In this document: piece by piece, positions 5,526 to 5,528 of the stretch | Numbering within the stretch: the stretch's first letter is position 1 | Layout of the letters: the number at the start of each line of letters is the position of its first letter | Assembly: GCA_003482405.1 (NCBI GenBank) | Contig: DMZB01000037.1 | Coordinates: 1-5,528 of the forward strand | Source of the DNA: Lactobacillus sp. | GTDB lineage: Bacteria > Bacillota > Bacilli > Lactobacillales > Lactobacillaceae | Direction: 5' to 3' | Length of the DNA stretch: 5,528 nt | Notes under the pieces: model-generated | What the model was told of the DNA's origin: nothing | What the model saw: the letters and a program-made list of their open reading frames with translations, nothing else | Databases searched by the model: none | Made by a program: the position numbers and the translations under genes

Positions 5526-5528
5526 AAC

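Overview
The window looks like a chromosomal piece of a low-to-moderate GC Gram-positive bacterium, most likely a lactic acid bacterium of the Lactobacillaceae. The reasons are strong AAGGAGG-type ribosome binding sites, cre-like (CcpA) operator sequences, a GH3 beta-glucosidase / MFS / AraC sugar cluster and a short HTH-Fic toxin-antitoxin pair. The genus is an inference. No RNA gene, insertion sequence or CRISPR array is visible.

Left half (1-3624) is a carbohydrate-use cluster. A leftward operon encodes an MFS transporter (982-2154) followed by a GH3 beta-glucosidase whose 3' end lies beyond the window (1-913). Transcribed divergently is an AraC-type regulator with a long N-terminal domain (2371-3624). 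The 216-bp divergent spacer carries two cre-like sequences that share an exact 9-bp inverted repeat. The simplest reading is that the AraC protein senses a glycoside-related signal and switches on the transporter and hydrolase, with catabolite repression layered on top.

Right half (3625-5528) is an accessory, AT-richer module. After a 262-bp intergenic stretch with repeated TGACA/TGTCA pentamers and an AT-rich promoter containing a 16-bp palindrome, two abutting genes form a Fic toxin-antitoxin operon. The first (3887-4306) is an HTH protein that also carries a canonical Fic-inhibitory motif, S-x-x-x-E-G. The second (4307-4918) is a complete Fic AMP-transferase. The upstream protein therefore looks like a combined repressor and antitoxin, which is the most interesting observation here.

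Downstream, 5014-5484 encodes an XRE-type HTH protein with a single C-terminal membrane helix. Its HTH homology and ribosome binding site point to a start at an ATA codon, so the gene either uses a very rare start, has lost its start, or carries a sequence error. A hairpin with a T-tract closes the window.
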